Source of the DNA: CAVYXZ01 sp965223835
Lineage (GTDB): Bacteria > Chloroflexota > Anaerolineae > Aggregatilineales > Phototrophicaceae
DNA: 64,000 nucleotides
Reading direction: 5' to 3'
NCBI GenBank assembly: GCA_965223835.1
Contig: CBDCXQ010000001.1
Coordinates: 186,001-250,000 of the forward strand
Below the pieces are notes generated by a model. The model saw only the letters and a program-made list of their open reading frames with translations. It did not search any database and was not told where the DNA came from. The position numbers and the translations under genes were made by a program. Shown here in pieces: positions 9,701 through 17,173 of the stretch. Numbering within the stretch: the stretch's first letter is position 1; each line of letters starts with the position of its first letter.

Positions 9701-10940
9701 CTTGCGTTTTGCCCGCGAACATTCACGCATCATTAACAGCCTGGTTTTGAGCGAGGATGGCAGTACGATTTTGACGGCGTCTGACGATAACACGCTTATC
9801 ATGTGGGATCTGGCGACGGGGCAGGTTGTGAAACGGTTTGCTGGTCACACCGATGATGTGAATATTGGCCGGTTTAGCCCGGATCCCGGCAATCCTTTCA
9901 TCATCTCTGGTTCCGACGATCAGACGATTATTTTGTGGGACATCGACAGCGGCCAACCTCTGCGGCGCTACCGGGGCACCCGTGAAGCCGTTACCGGGCT
10001 GGCGATCAACGATGATGGTCGGCGCATGATTTCGACCACTGGCGGCGACACGATCATCCTCTGGCGGATTGAGACGCCGCAAGAGGTCATCGAATGGGTA
10101 CTCGAAAATCGCTTTGTCCCGCGCTTCACCGCCGATGAATGTAGCCAGTACAATGTGGCCGATTGTAATGCGCAGCTGGTGGTCGCCACCCGCTTGCCCA
10201 TCTTGCCGACGCAGGCCTTCATTCCCACTACAACCGCGCAGGCGACGGTGGATGCCAACATAACCCCGACGCCTGTTCCCGAAAATCTCAAATCATTTGC
10301 GACCAATACCGGCTCGTTCAACGTCAACGTCCGCAGCAGCGATAGCACCCAGGCCCGGGTTGTCGATGTGCTGCGCGTGGGAGAGCGCGTGGAAGTGCTG
10401 GGTTTGAGCAGTCGGGGCACGGGTTGGTATCAGGTGCTGCTGGCCGATGGCCGGTTGGCCTGGGTCAGTGGAACCGTGGTCACGCTGGACGGCAATGTCG
10501 CGGCGATTCCCGATATTGACCCGCCACCGGTGGTCGCGCCGCCACCCCAACCAACCGCACGACCATCGAGTGGAAGCAGTACCGGTGGCAATACCGGCAG
10601 CGGTACGGGGGGTACGACCGATGCGACCGAAGAACCGGCCTTTAATTGCAGCGCGTTCCGGCTGACATCTCCGATTGGGTATGTCAACAATGGCCCGACG
10701 ACATTCTACTGGGATCCGTTACCCGGCGTGACGAATGCCAATTACTGGCTTACGGTATGGAACGACCAGGGTCAGCAGGTCGGCATTGCGGATGCGGGCA
10801 ATGGCACCAGCGCAACCATCGACCTGAGTGTTGGGACGGTCGGCGGGGGCTTTACCTTCAGCTATGAGGTGAATGTCTTCGTGGATGGCGTCACGGTGTG
10901 CCCCGGTTCTGGCAGTGTCGGTCAGCGTCCGGCGAATTAA
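3741..10940 (+). CDS. Giant Ser/Thr kinase - STAND NTPase - TM - TLTP-repeat stalk - WD40 - SH3b protein
   Basis: A 2399-residue signalling protein. The kinase domain (about 10-280) is intact: GGGGFGEV loop, Lys42, HRDLKPAN with Asp135, DFG at 153-155. A STAND-type NTPase follows: GPSGSGKS P-loop at 350-357 and Walker B LVLVIDQFEELF. A single hydrophobic helix lies at about 762-784. Next come about 600 Ala/Gln/Thr-rich residues containing 14 TLTP motifs, then a WD40 region (about 1500-2110), an SH3b domain (about 2192-2247), a Gly/Ser linker and a Cys-containing beta domain at the end. If the helix spans the membrane, kinase and NTPase are cytoplasmic and the stalk with propellers is outside. 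I prefer ATG 3741 over an in-frame TTG at 3705, because the DNA-encoded domain begins there and TTG lies in the promoter region. STAND-WD40 fusions are known in large-genome bacteria; this stalk is not one I recognise. Confidence 0.92.
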   Translation: MTTTLEGQTIKGYELLDRLGGGGFGEVYRAQQSLLKREVAIKVILPQHANQPEFIRRFEIEAELVARLEHPFIVPLFDYWRDADGAFLVMRMLRGGSLEDLIDSGPLDVKLITQILDQIAGALSVAHRNGVVHRDLKPANILLDEDQNAYLADFGIAKDLGGSTSSQTMEGLLTPNYAAPEQFRGEEISPRTDLYNLGLMLYEMLTGQPPFSGTLHEVIFKHVSEPLPSLVEMQLGFPPSLDTVLQRATDKDPDQRYPNALALAAAFKSALASADLIDTETSPQLHESTELLDAITIVEDTAKLENPYKGLRAFREGDADDFFGRDDLTRRLLGRLDVNNGGHPFLAVVGPSGSGKSSVVKAGLLPRLRQGALPTSDTWFLTEMFPGAQPMAELEAALLRVAINPPASLIQQLEEDERGLLRALKRILPEEEDVELVLVIDQFEELFTQIENEAVRVHFLNSLRAVLEDPKGRMRLVVTIRADFYDRPLQYEALGELMRQHTEVVLPLSSADLESAISGPAERAGVALEPGLSQAIIDDVGEQPGALPLLQYALTELFERRQGRLLTLEAYTQIGGVTGALARRAEELYGNFNEASRAATRQLFLRLVTLGEGTEDTRRRVRRSEVGDDPQLDRVIEAFGQYRLLTFDRDPLTRGQTVEVAHEALIRTWERLRDWIEDSREDLRIQRRLTAAAAEWDASGRNPDFLASGARLTQFEEWSQNTALTLNQDERAYLDISIEEEAARRERDERIARRVQNLGRATAILIVMIVIAVIATIVVLNLASTAQSRANEAQTQVALAGETLTPAQATLSVAQEVADAARAQADEAQALAEVAQLQLDNVGQTLTPAQGTAVAAQQVVDEAQAQAGTAQAEALVVQETSQALVDNVGATLTPAQGTVSAAQDAALDAQNQAGIAQANALAIQATADAQAAAVDATLTPQQATVIAADALAGTAVVEARQAEAAAVAADIQAGTAQANATLAQDLIEGIGATLTPQQATIAAAQGAAAEADSLAATAQRQVAAVGATLTPQQATIAAAGVLAGTAQAQAENAQRVAAAADSLAGTAQAQVEGIGATLTPQQATIAAAQGAAAAANNQAATAEAAGQLAQIQALADQATARSQAQSIQATADAQAAAIAATLTPQQATIVAAGALAGTAIADAEVAQISADQANNQAATAVADAQQVQVQAQADQATAQAQVEGIGATLTPQQATIAAAQGAAAAADSLAATAQAQAILAQQQIDSVGQTLTPQQATIVAADSVAATAQAEARDAQDSADQANNQAGTAVAEARGIQIQALADQATARSQVETVGETLTPQQATVDAAQLQIAEVGQTLTPQQATADAALAVVITADALAGTANAQLEGIGATLTPQAATIAAAQAQVERVGETLTPVQGTVVAARSEADSISLAVSAETALDNGNYDLGLALILEAIRLNPQLTQAQRLLNNVAFSSARMSIDNAPLAAFSTNNRILLTSDGSSLVAWNIEAREVVDQLEGHTGLITDMAFSPNGQFLATASQDATVIIWDVSRWPAGDRATIAHQLTAHGGGVNAVAFNPESSRLLTGADDAQIISWDVISGTEIIRFNATFPVKDLRYAEGGRDFFSYADASGTTITSLWNGGNGNRVYAEERLVFEEFSPNMRNAFFGGLNTPLQIYNAGNRSLVREFTRNFNWVNDTTTAAAFRPFTGAEVLIGLENTNGDNRLVLADVASGEVVRQFQGEGARRVTDLAFNADGTLALSANGNLLVLWDVDKGAEIRRLTAHNDLIDHVEFSPDGSLALSRSRDNNLRIWDITAGDGAEQARIRVETQIATANFPGFHPIRNTVYAGVWIDIFEWSGLSAQQTSRVSTGAEIKNMLYHPTQGQAVSILENVAILWNLDAGTQGLVNRFGNSNDLFNGAGAFSSSGDYLVLDGRNDLYVYAMATQDRIQNIRKPALEPGYIVTALAITPDGQFVIGATGNPDEAEAPAGDILVWQVDSGQEVLRFAREHSRIINSLVLSEDGSTILTASDDNTLIMWDLATGQVVKRFAGHTDDVNIGRFSPDPGNPFIISGSDDQTIILWDIDSGQPLRRYRGTREAVTGLAINDDGRRMISTTGGDTIILWRIETPQEVIEWVLENRFVPRFTADECSQYNVADCNAQLVVATRLPILPTQAFIPTTTAQATVDANITPTPVPENLKSFATNTGSFNVNVRSSDSTQARVVDVLRVGERVEVLGLSSRGTGWYQVLLADGRLAWVSGTVVTLDGNVAAIPDIDPPPVVAPPPQPTARPSSGSSTGGNTGSGTGGTTDATEEPAFNCSAFRLTSPIGYVNNGPTTFYWDPLPGVTNANYWLTVWNDQGQQVGIADAGNGTSATIDLSVGTVGGGFTFSYEVNVFVDGVTVCPGSGSVGQRPAN
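6147..7931 (+). repeat. Coding repeat region: 14 TLTP motifs in an Ala-rich stalk
   Basis: Within the giant kinase, 14 copies of a G-x-TLTPxQxT motif recur, most often as GATLTPQQATIAAA. They are separated by variable Ala/Gln-rich helical stretches of roughly 10-50 residues (for example AQAQVEGIGATL and ATARSQAQ blocks). The DNA is correspondingly repetitive, with near-identical segments around 6700-6770, 6945-7030 and 7340-7430. The unit length varies, so this is a degenerate repeat array rather than a strict tandem repeat. The composition predicts long helices broken by Thr-Pro turns. Confidence 0.85.
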
Positions 10941-10955
10941 ACTTCTGATACCAAA

Positions 10956-10993
10956 TCACCACCAGTAGACAGCAACCTGTTCGCTGGTGGTGA
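10956..10993 (+). terminator. Possible terminator after the giant kinase gene
   Basis: TCACCACCAG and CTGGTGGTGA form a perfect 10-bp stem with an 18-base loop, 16 bases after the stop. No clear T tract follows, so it may be a weak terminator or an mRNA-stabilising hairpin. The remaining non-coding stretch to 11283 shows nothing else I can name. Confidence 0.45.
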
Positions 10994-11283
10994 GTCAATT
11001 AGGGGAGCATTAAAAGTTGGTTCTTGGCTGAATTTAAGTTGACAGGCTGACACTCTGCTGCTCTAATTCCCCTGGATTTCTCTTGTCGGCAAGGGGATAG
11101 ATCAGGCTCAATTTTGTAATAAAACCCACATTTACCTTGAAAATCAGGCGTAGACCGCGACGACAACGCAATCTTTGTGTTGGTGGGCTGGGTAACTGGA
11201 TCAATTTTGTTTTTATCGTAGCAACTATTTTTTTAGTGTGTCCAGCAGCACAGACTACATTGTCGATGGATAAAGGGTCTACT

Positions 11284-13215
11284 ATGTTCAATTTACCCCC
11301 TATTGTCACGTTCTCGGTAGGTTTTTTGTTGATTTGCCTGGCTGCCAAGCAAATCGGTAAATTCTTTTCGCAATATGGCTTGCCTTACATCACGGGTTAT
11401 CTGCTGGCCGGGGCATTGGCGGGACCCTTCATTCTCCAATTGCTCCCCAGCGCTGCCAGCGAGACGTTGCGTTATATTGATGATATATCGCTGGCCGTGA
11501 TCGCCTTCGTGGCCGGTAGTGAGCTTTACCTGAAGGAACTGCGCGGACGCTTTCGGAGTATCGCGCTCAACACGACTGGCATTGTCATCGTTGCCTTTAT
11601 TTTGATCAGTATCGCATTATTCGTTTTGCAGTCATCCATTCCGTTTACGGCAGCTTATCCACCCATTACCAAAACCGCGATTGCGCTGCTGGGGGCAACG
11701 ATCTTGCTGGCATTATCACCGGCCAGTACCATCGCCGTTATTCAAGAAGTCCGGGCCAAAGGGCCTTTTTCCAAAACTGTGCTGAGCATTACAGTGGTGA
11801 TGGATGTGGTCATCATTGTGTTCTTTGCACTGACCGTGGCGTTTGCCAGCGCCATGATCGACGGTGAAGCGATCACGATCGGATTCCTCGCGATTCTGGT
11901 GCTTGATCTGGTGCTGGCACTGGTGATGGGCTACCTTGTTGGTCGGGGCATTGCGGCGGGGCTGGCAAGCCAACTGCCCGCTGCGGTTCAGATTCTGGCA
12001 TTGTTGCTCCTGGGGTTTATTATATTCGAATCCGCCAATTTTATGCCCGACTGGGTTTACGGTGTTATCGGCATCAAAATCAAAATTGAACCCTTGCTCA
12101 TCGCAATGGTGGCGGGCTTTACGGTGACGAATTTCACCGATTATCGCCAGGTGTTTGAGGACATTCTGCACGACATCAGCCCCTGGGTCTATGTGGCCTT
12201 CTTTACGCTCACCGGTGTTGGCCTCAAGCTGGATATTCTATTGAATACGATCGGTATTGCGGCGGTGCTCTTCGGCGTTCGCATGATCGCGATTATCATG
12301 GGGACGTTTCTGGGTGGGACCATCGCCCGGGAACCGACCTCGTTTCGCCGGTATGCGGGGTTGGGGTTAATTACGCAGGCGGGGATTGCACTCGGCCTGG
12401 CCCGGGAAACGGCGGTATTTTTTCCCGACACATTAGGCGGAGAATTCGCCACATTAATTATCGCGGTCATTGTCCTGAACGAGATTTTTGGACCGTTGCT
12501 GCTGAAATTTGCGCTACGCCAGGTTGGCGAGGCACACGTGCCTGAGGGCAGTCTGCCGGGTGAGCCGCGGCGCTTACTCATTCTCGGCATTGAACCCCAA
12601 TCGGTCGCCTTAGCCCGCCAGATGGCAGCCCGCGGCTGGCAGGTTGTCGTCGCCGACACTGATGCCGAACGTGTCACGCGACTGGCGGCTGTAGATGTCG
12701 ATGAACGAGTCATCCAGCAGGTTGATCGCGAAACGCTGCAACCATTGCTCACCGGCGAACGCGATGCACTGGTGGCCCTGCTGGACGATGATGACGCTAA
12801 TCTGCTCGCCTGTGAACTGGCAAAGAACGAATTTGACGTCAAATCATTGGTTGCCCGCCCCCGCGACATTCGACTGCGGGATGACTTTCAGGCACTTGGC
12901 GTGCGGGTGATTGACCCGGCATCAGCCCTGGTCCACCTCTATGAGCAATCGGTCAGTGCGCCCGAAGCGGTTGACCTGTTGCTCCACCAGGATCCAGACC
13001 TCGAAATCGCCCAACTCACCGTTACGGAAAAGGCCATTGATGGGTTGCATCTGCGCGATCTGCGGTTGCCAACCGATGTGCTGATCGTGGAGATTATGCG
13101 TCATGGTCAGGCACTGGTACCCCATGGTTTCTCAAAGCTGTATGTTGATGACAAAGTTACGGTGATCGGCAGCCCGGATAGCGTGACTGAGGTGACGCTC
13201 AAGCTGGGTTATTAA
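11284..13215 (+). CDS. CPA2-family cation:proton antiporter with TrkA-type regulatory domain
   Basis: A 643-residue membrane protein. The first about 410 residues hold 12-13 hydrophobic segments with the sequence style of KefB/NhaA-fold exchangers. Family features are the QYGLPYITGYLLAGALAGP opening, A-L-L-G-A-T-x-x-L-A-L-S-P-A-S-T in the core and G-L-I-T-Q-A-G-I-A-L-G later. The soluble tail is a TrkA-N Rossmann-like domain (from about residue 430) and a TrkA-C (RCK-C) domain at the end. It likely exchanges K+ or Na+ for H+ across the cytoplasmic membrane. The Rossmann turn reads G-I-E-P-Q-S instead of G-x-G-x-x-G, so nucleotide binding may be altered. I use ATG 11284 (AAAGGG 7 bases upstream); the frame opens earlier, from a TTG at 11137 without a site. 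Confidence 0.88.
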   Translation: MFNLPPIVTFSVGFLLICLAAKQIGKFFSQYGLPYITGYLLAGALAGPFILQLLPSAASETLRYIDDISLAVIAFVAGSELYLKELRGRFRSIALNTTGIVIVAFILISIALFVLQSSIPFTAAYPPITKTAIALLGATILLALSPASTIAVIQEVRAKGPFSKTVLSITVVMDVVIIVFFALTVAFASAMIDGEAITIGFLAILVLDLVLALVMGYLVGRGIAAGLASQLPAAVQILALLLLGFIIFESANFMPDWVYGVIGIKIKIEPLLIAMVAGFTVTNFTDYRQVFEDILHDISPWVYVAFFTLTGVGLKLDILLNTIGIAAVLFGVRMIAIIMGTFLGGTIAREPTSFRRYAGLGLITQAGIALGLARETAVFFPDTLGGEFATLIIAVIVLNEIFGPLLLKFALRQVGEAHVPEGSLPGEPRRLLILGIEPQSVALARQMAARGWQVVVADTDAERVTRLAAVDVDERVIQQVDRETLQPLLTGERDALVALLDDDDANLLACELAKNEFDVKSLVARPRDIRLRDDFQALGVRVIDPASALVHLYEQSVSAPEAVDLLLHQDPDLEIAQLTVTEKAIDGLHLRDLRLPTDVLIVEIMRHGQALVPHGFSKLYVDDKVTVIGSPDSVTEVTLKLGY

Positions 13216-13235
13216 TTTTAAGAGCAATTCTACGT

Positions 13236-13269
13236 CCGTACTCCGCGCACCGAAACACACGGAGTACGG
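13236..13269. terminator. Bidirectional hairpin between convergent genes
   Basis: CCGTACTCCG and CGGAGTACGG form a perfect 10-bp stem with a 14-base loop, lying between the antiporter stop at 13215 and the convergent gene ending at 13282. T runs are short on both sides. Confidence 0.6.
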
Positions 13270-13281
13270 GGTTTGGTTGCA

Positions 13282-14139
13282 TCAGGCTGCTGGCTCACCG
13301 TAGACGGCGATTTCTATCGCGCCGGTGTTGCCGCCACTGCTATCGGCAACCTGAAAACGGAGGGTTTCCGCTTCGAATTCAACGTCAAACGTATACGGTT
13401 GGTCCGGGTCCGGCAGGGTAAAGGGACCATAAGTGTCACCCGAATCAGTAACGACTGTAAACTCAAAAATCTGGGCCGTGCCATCACTCATGAAACGTGT
13501 CCAGAACTCTACCTGTCGGATTACCGACCGCTGGGCCAGTTTCACTTCTACCCAGGCATCGTTACCATCGCCGTCGCTGGACCAGGCGGTACCAGGGTCG
13601 CCATCCAGTGCGCTAAGGATGCCGAAGCGACCATCATCGGCCTGATCGTTCCAGTTGCTACTGACACCCACGATCTCGGCACCGTTTTCCAGCGCCAGCA
13701 GATTATCTGTTTCCACGGCGACCATTGCCGGGGTAGTAAATGTCATGGTTTCAGAGACATAAACATTGCCCGCATCGTCGACCCCCTGGACGCGGAAATA
13801 ATAGAGCGTCTCCGGTTCCAGGCCGGAAAGCTGCGGACTGTGGCTGGAATGGGTGCCGCCGTCCATGTCTTGATCGAGCGTTAACTGACCAAATGCCGGG
13901 GTGGTGCCATAGACCAGCGTACAGGCCACCGGAATGCTGGTTTCAATGGGTACGGTAGCGGTCCCGCGATTGGTAAAGCCCGACACAATGAGTTCCTGGT
14001 CGATAATGTCATCGATCGGGCGGAAGTTGATCGCGGCCAGCGCCGCATCCAGGTCAGTGGCTTCCTGGGCCTGGGCTACTGCCAGACTGATGAACCCCGC
14101 AAGTATACTCATAATGAGAATTCCGATAAAACGCTTCAC
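13282..14139 (-). CDS. Secreted protein with fibronectin-III-like and F5/8 type C (discoidin) domains
   Basis: A 285-residue exported protein. The N-terminus (MKRFIGILIMSILAGFISLA, cleavage likely after AQA) is a classical signal peptide. Residues about 60-140 resemble a fibronectin type III or purple-phosphatase-N-like module, with L-x-G-L-E-P-E-T-x-Y-Y-F-R-V and T-F-T-T-P at its end. Residues about 150-282 look like a discoidin/F5-8C jelly roll, including a W-x-S-D-G-D-G-N-D-A-W-V-E-V-K-L segment and a final I-A-V-Y-G. Such modules bind carbohydrate or cell surfaces. The start is GTG with a perfect AGGAGG 9 bases upstream. No catalytic domain is present, so it is probably an adhesin-like or cell-wall-bound protein. 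Confidence 0.82.
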   Translation of the reverse strand: MKRFIGILIMSILAGFISLAVAQAQEATDLDAALAAINFRPIDDIIDQELIVSGFTNRGTATVPIETSIPVACTLVYGTTPAFGQLTLDQDMDGGTHSSHSPQLSGLEPETLYYFRVQGVDDAGNVYVSETMTFTTPAMVAVETDNLLALENGAEIVGVSSNWNDQADDGRFGILSALDGDPGTAWSSDGDGNDAWVEVKLAQRSVIRQVEFWTRFMSDGTAQIFEFTVVTDSGDTYGPFTLPDPDQPYTFDVEFEAETLRFQVADSSGGNTGAIEIAVYGEPAA

Positions 14140-14234
14140 AACTTCTAACCTCCTCTACTTGATCCGGGCTTTCATTTTTACCCCAATCCCGGCTATTATA
14201 ATAGAAGGCGATCCAATGAAAGGACTTACCGGGT

Positions 14235-14834
14235 ATGTCGATAATTTTGCTGGTTATCGGGGCGCTGCTGTTTTATATGGGCCGCATAGAACTGGGGACG
14301 TTCCAGGCTGAAGGCCGTCATGTCAAGGCTGCGGGTGCGATCCTCGCGTTACCTGGCGTGGTGACGCTGGCATTAACGACCTTTTTTATCCCTATTTCCT
14401 TCGGTAACAATGCCGGGGCGCTGGATTTTGCCCTGGGGCTGGTGGGCCTGTTGGATCTGGTGGGGATGATGGTCGCCATTGCGTTAGCCTATGTACTGAT
14501 TGCGGACCCGCCCAATGTACCGCGCTTGCCGGGTCTCCTCGGTGAAATTCAAGACGAAGCCCGTTCGGGGCAACCGCGGACGACAGCGCAATCCCAACAA
14601 ACGCCGACACCCGAAAAGAAGACGGTGATCATCCCCGAACCGGGAACGTTTCGACCACGAGCAGGCCTCAACCGCGATAACTTCCCCAGCGTCATGAATC
14701 TGAAACAGGCGGCCCGTTACTTGCAGATCAGCGAAGACGAAGTCCTGGAACTGATTGATGCCGGTAAATTAGTGGCCGCCCGCGACAATTACAATTACAA
14801 AATCGCCAAATCACAGCTTGACGAACTGTTGTAG
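14235..14834 (+). CDS. Membrane protein with C-terminal excisionase-type helix-turn-helix
   Basis: A 199-residue protein joining two parts that are rarely seen together. Residues 1-92 contain three hydrophobic segments (about 1-16, 29-57, 60-90). A polar Gln/Thr/Pro-rich linker spans about 105-150. The last 50 residues read as a MerR/excisionase-like HTH: M-N-L-K-Q-A-A-R-Y-L-Q-I-S-E-D-E-V-L-E-L-I-D-A-G-K-L, then a wing and A-K-S-Q-L-D-E-L-L. The ATG has AAAGGA 11 bases upstream, and a TATAAT sits at 14197-14202. If both parts are functional it would be a membrane-tethered DNA-binding protein. The HTH may instead have become a protein-interaction module. Function unknown. Confidence 0.75.
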   Translation: MSIILLVIGALLFYMGRIELGTFQAEGRHVKAAGAILALPGVVTLALTTFFIPISFGNNAGALDFALGLVGLLDLVGMMVAIALAYVLIADPPNVPRLPGLLGEIQDEARSGQPRTTAQSQQTPTPEKKTVIIPEPGTFRPRAGLNRDNFPSVMNLKQAARYLQISEDEVLELIDAGKLVAARDNYNYKIAKSQLDELL

Positions 14835-14841
14835 TGTGGTG

Positions 14842-15690
14842 CTAAACCGTTAAGAACTCACGCCAGGAGTGTTGCGGTTCATAGCCGAGCATGGCCCTGG
14901 CTTTTTCATTGCTCAACAGGGTGCCGTAATCATGGGCTAAATCGCGCACGGGCGTCGCCGGATAAACTTCGGCCATCAGATCGCGGCTAGGCCGGTTCAT
15001 CACGGTATCACCGGCTGCGACGATAAACGCCTCGGCACCCGCAATTTCCGCTTCCAACCCCAGACGACAAATCAAACCCACATCGCGGTCATCAACGTAA
15101 CCCCACAGGTTCCACTTTCGTTTGTGCGCATCGTCCCAGAAGGATGGGAAACGCTCGTAGGCCTGGGCGCCGTTCATGATGTTGGAGAAGCGCAGGCCGA
15201 CAAATGTTGTGCCGGTCCAGCGGGCAAACTGGCGGGCCATTTCTTCGCTGACTACTTTTGATAATGCATAACTGGAATTGGGATAGAGGTTGTGCGTTTC
15301 ATCAATCGGCGCAAATTCGGGCGGCGGATCGGTAAAGGGCAGGCCCAATGTGGTTTCGCTGGAGGCCCAGACCACCCGCTTGATGCCCAGTTTGGTGGCA
15401 GCGTTAAAGATGTTGTAGGTACTCAGCGTGTTACCGCGAAAACGAGCTTCACCTTCCAGCGGATTCCGGTCCGGCGCGGGATTTGCCGCCATATGCACCA
15501 CACCGTCGGCTCCATGCAGGGCTGCGATCGTCATGCCATAATCGGTCAAATCGACCTGCAAAAACGGTGCGAGATTCTCATCGGCCCGCTTAAAATCGAC
15601 ATTTACGACTTCATAATCATGCGCCAGTAATTCACGGATGGCGGCGCTACCGGCTTTGCCGCTGCCGCCGGTCACAACAATTTTGGTCAT
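14842..15690 (-). CDS. NAD(P)-dependent epimerase/dehydratase (extended SDR)
   Basis: A 282-residue Rossmann-fold enzyme. TGGSGKAG near residue 7 is the extended-SDR nucleotide loop, followed by an aspartate after strand 2 (V-V-N-V-D). The catalytic Tyr and Lys are in S-S-Y-A-L-S-K, and a serine precedes in W-A-S-S-E-T. Family members act on nucleotide sugars or related keto/hydroxy substrates. The start at 15690 (second ATG of a pair) is favoured because AGGAGG lies 6 bases upstream. It converges with the membrane-HTH gene, with only 7 bases between the stops. No sugar-nucleotide operon surrounds it, so the substrate is undefined. Confidence 0.88.
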   Translation of the reverse strand: MTKIVVTGGSGKAGSAAIRELLAHDYEVVNVDFKRADENLAPFLQVDLTDYGMTIAALHGADGVVHMAANPAPDRNPLEGEARFRGNTLSTYNIFNAATKLGIKRVVWASSETTLGLPFTDPPPEFAPIDETHNLYPNSSYALSKVVSEEMARQFARWTGTTFVGLRFSNIMNGAQAYERFPSFWDDAHKRKWNLWGYVDDRDVGLICRLGLEAEIAGAEAFIVAAGDTVMNRPSRDLMAEVYPATPVRDLAHDYGTLLSNEKARAMLGYEPQHSWREFLTV

Positions 15691-15855
15691 CATCAGCCTC
15701 CTCAAATCACTGCTGCGTGTTTAACGCAAACGACCAGCCATCGCAAGTGCCAATTCGGTTATGCTTCCCGCCAGCACCGAATCTGGAGCGATTGCCGGTT
15801 TTCGTGTACACTATTGTGCATATCGGAACGAACTTGCAACCGGAGACTCCCATCA

Positions 15856-16260
15856 ATGGCAACTGACTCGCGGACCTGGTTTTATACCACCCCGGAACCC
15901 CGCCCTTACTACATTGAAGAGCGCGTGAATCACACGCTATGGAAAAATCGCCTGCAAACGCTATATATGAACTGTACTCAGGCCACTGTTCCCATCAAAA
16001 TGGAGGGCAACTGGCAGGGCAATCAGATTACGTTTGAGTGGCAGCCGGGGAAATATTTCATTCTGCGGATGGCCCAGGAAAACCGCGAACTGATTGGCGT
16101 GGTGCGTCAGATGTTGCAGAATCTGCGCCCGGCGTTCTCCTATGATGATGCCGATGGGATGCATACGGTGGAATGGCATACGGATGGTGGTGGTGAACGG
16201 CTGAAAGAAATCCAGGGTCAACCGCAATATCAGGGCCTGCGCCGTCTGCGCAAAGATTAG
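15856..16260 (+). CDS. Conserved hypothetical protein, 134 residues
   Basis: A soluble, charged and aromatic-rich protein that I do not recognise. It begins MATDSRTWFYTTPEPRPYYI, has no signal peptide, and has no Cys pair or known catalytic motif. The centre (F-E-W-Q-P-G-K-Y-F-I-L-R-M, then E-L-I-G-V-V-R-Q-M-L) suggests an alpha/beta domain. The frame opens 14 codons earlier, but ATG 15856 is preferred because GGAG lies upstream and the earlier codons look non-coding. A terminator-like hairpin follows before the next gene. Codon use resembles its neighbours, so I take it as real. Confidence 0.7.
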   Translation: MATDSRTWFYTTPEPRPYYIEERVNHTLWKNRLQTLYMNCTQATVPIKMEGNWQGNQITFEWQPGKYFILRMAQENRELIGVVRQMLQNLRPAFSYDDADGMHTVEWHTDGGGERLKEIQGQPQYQGLRRLRKD

Positions 16261-16304
16261 CGCTGGAGCGGGTTGCCAAACTAAAGCTGCTGCGCTTTGA
16301 ATCC

Positions 16305-16354
16305 AATAGCCCGGCGTCTCCTGGAAGCAATCCGGGTTTAGACGGGCTATTTTT
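16305..16354 (+). terminator. Rho-independent-type terminator
   Basis: AATAGCCCG pairs with CGGGCTATT across a 29-base loop and is followed directly by a run of T (16350-16354). It separates the hypothetical gene ending at 16260 from the dioxygenase gene starting at 16375. Confidence 0.55.
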
Positions 16355-16374
16355 ATCACACCGGAGTCAGGTCA

Positions 16375-17172
16375 ATGCAATTTTCCTATGCACAAAAGCA
16401 GGATTTATACCGGCAAGGCTACACGGTAGTGCGCGGGCTGGTGCCGCCGATCATGATTGAAGCCGCGCTGCGTAACATCAACGCCTGGGTTGGGGAAGGC
16501 ATGGACCGCGACGACATGGTTCGCTTTCGTGCCCAGTCGTATGCGCCAGATCTTCAGCAGGAACCGGTTATCACCGATCTGGTTAATCAGTCACCCATCA
16601 TCAAATTAGCGGAGTCGGTGATGGGGGCGGGCAATGTCCCAGCGGCCACCGGTGGTCAGATCGCGCTGCGTTTTCCCACCATGGTTGATCCGCCACCGCC
16701 ACCACATCCACACCTGGATGGCTTACATACGCCGACCAATGGCGTTCCCGCCGGTGAAGTTCGCAATTTCACGATGCTGGTCGTCATCCTCCTGAGCGAG
16801 TTGAAAGCGCCTTATAGTGGTAATTTCACCGTCTGGCCGGGCACCCATCATCAATATGAAGCCTATTTCAAAAAACATGGGTCGGCGGCACTGTACAAAG
16901 GTGCCAGTGAAGGCATGCCGCCGATTGATCTACCCGACCCGGTTCAGATTCAAGGTCTGCCCGGTGATGTCTGCTTCACACATTATCAATTGGGGCATAC
17001 GGCGGCTATCAATGTGTCACCCCACGTGCGCTATGCGGTTATTTTTCGACTGCGCCATGCGGAGCGCGAAAATCCAAGCACGAACATTGAGGCGCTAACG
17101 AATCTGTGGCTGGAATGGCCGGGGATGGCCGATGTCCTCACTACCGAGTCGGAACACGCCCCGGCGGTATGA
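16375..17172 (+). CDS. Phytanoyl-CoA dioxygenase (PhyH) family protein
   Basis: A 265-residue protein of the Fe(II)/2-oxoglutarate oxygenase superfamily. The iron-binding triad is visible as H113-x-D115 in P-H-L-D-G and a distal histidine, most likely H208 in L-G-H-T-A-A. Arg219 (V-R-Y-A-V-I-F-R-L) is placed to bind 2-oxoglutarate. A proline run (D-P-P-P-P-P-H-P-H) precedes the first ligand. Bacterial PhyH relatives hydroxylate diverse small molecules, so phytanoyl-CoA is not implied. A GGAG lies 9 bases upstream of the ATG. The next gene is convergent and its stop begins 1 base away. Confidence 0.87.
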   Translation: MQFSYAQKQDLYRQGYTVVRGLVPPIMIEAALRNINAWVGEGMDRDDMVRFRAQSYAPDLQQEPVITDLVNQSPIIKLAESVMGAGNVPAATGGQIALRFPTMVDPPPPPHPHLDGLHTPTNGVPAGEVRNFTMLVVILLSELKAPYSGNFTVWPGTHHQYEAYFKKHGSAALYKGASEGMPPIDLPDPVQIQGLPGDVCFTHYQLGHTAAINVSPHVRYAVIFRLRHAERENPSTNIEALTNLWLEWPGMADVLTTESEHAPAV

Positions 17173-17173
17173 A

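Noticed and set aside
12189..12869. 226-codon Ser/Arg-rich antisense frame
   Set aside because: Lies inside the antiporter gene and has low-complexity composition with no start site.
13273..13884. 203-codon plus-strand frame opposite the discoidin-domain gene
   Set aside because: The minus-strand gene has a signal peptide, domains and AGGAGG; this frame has none.
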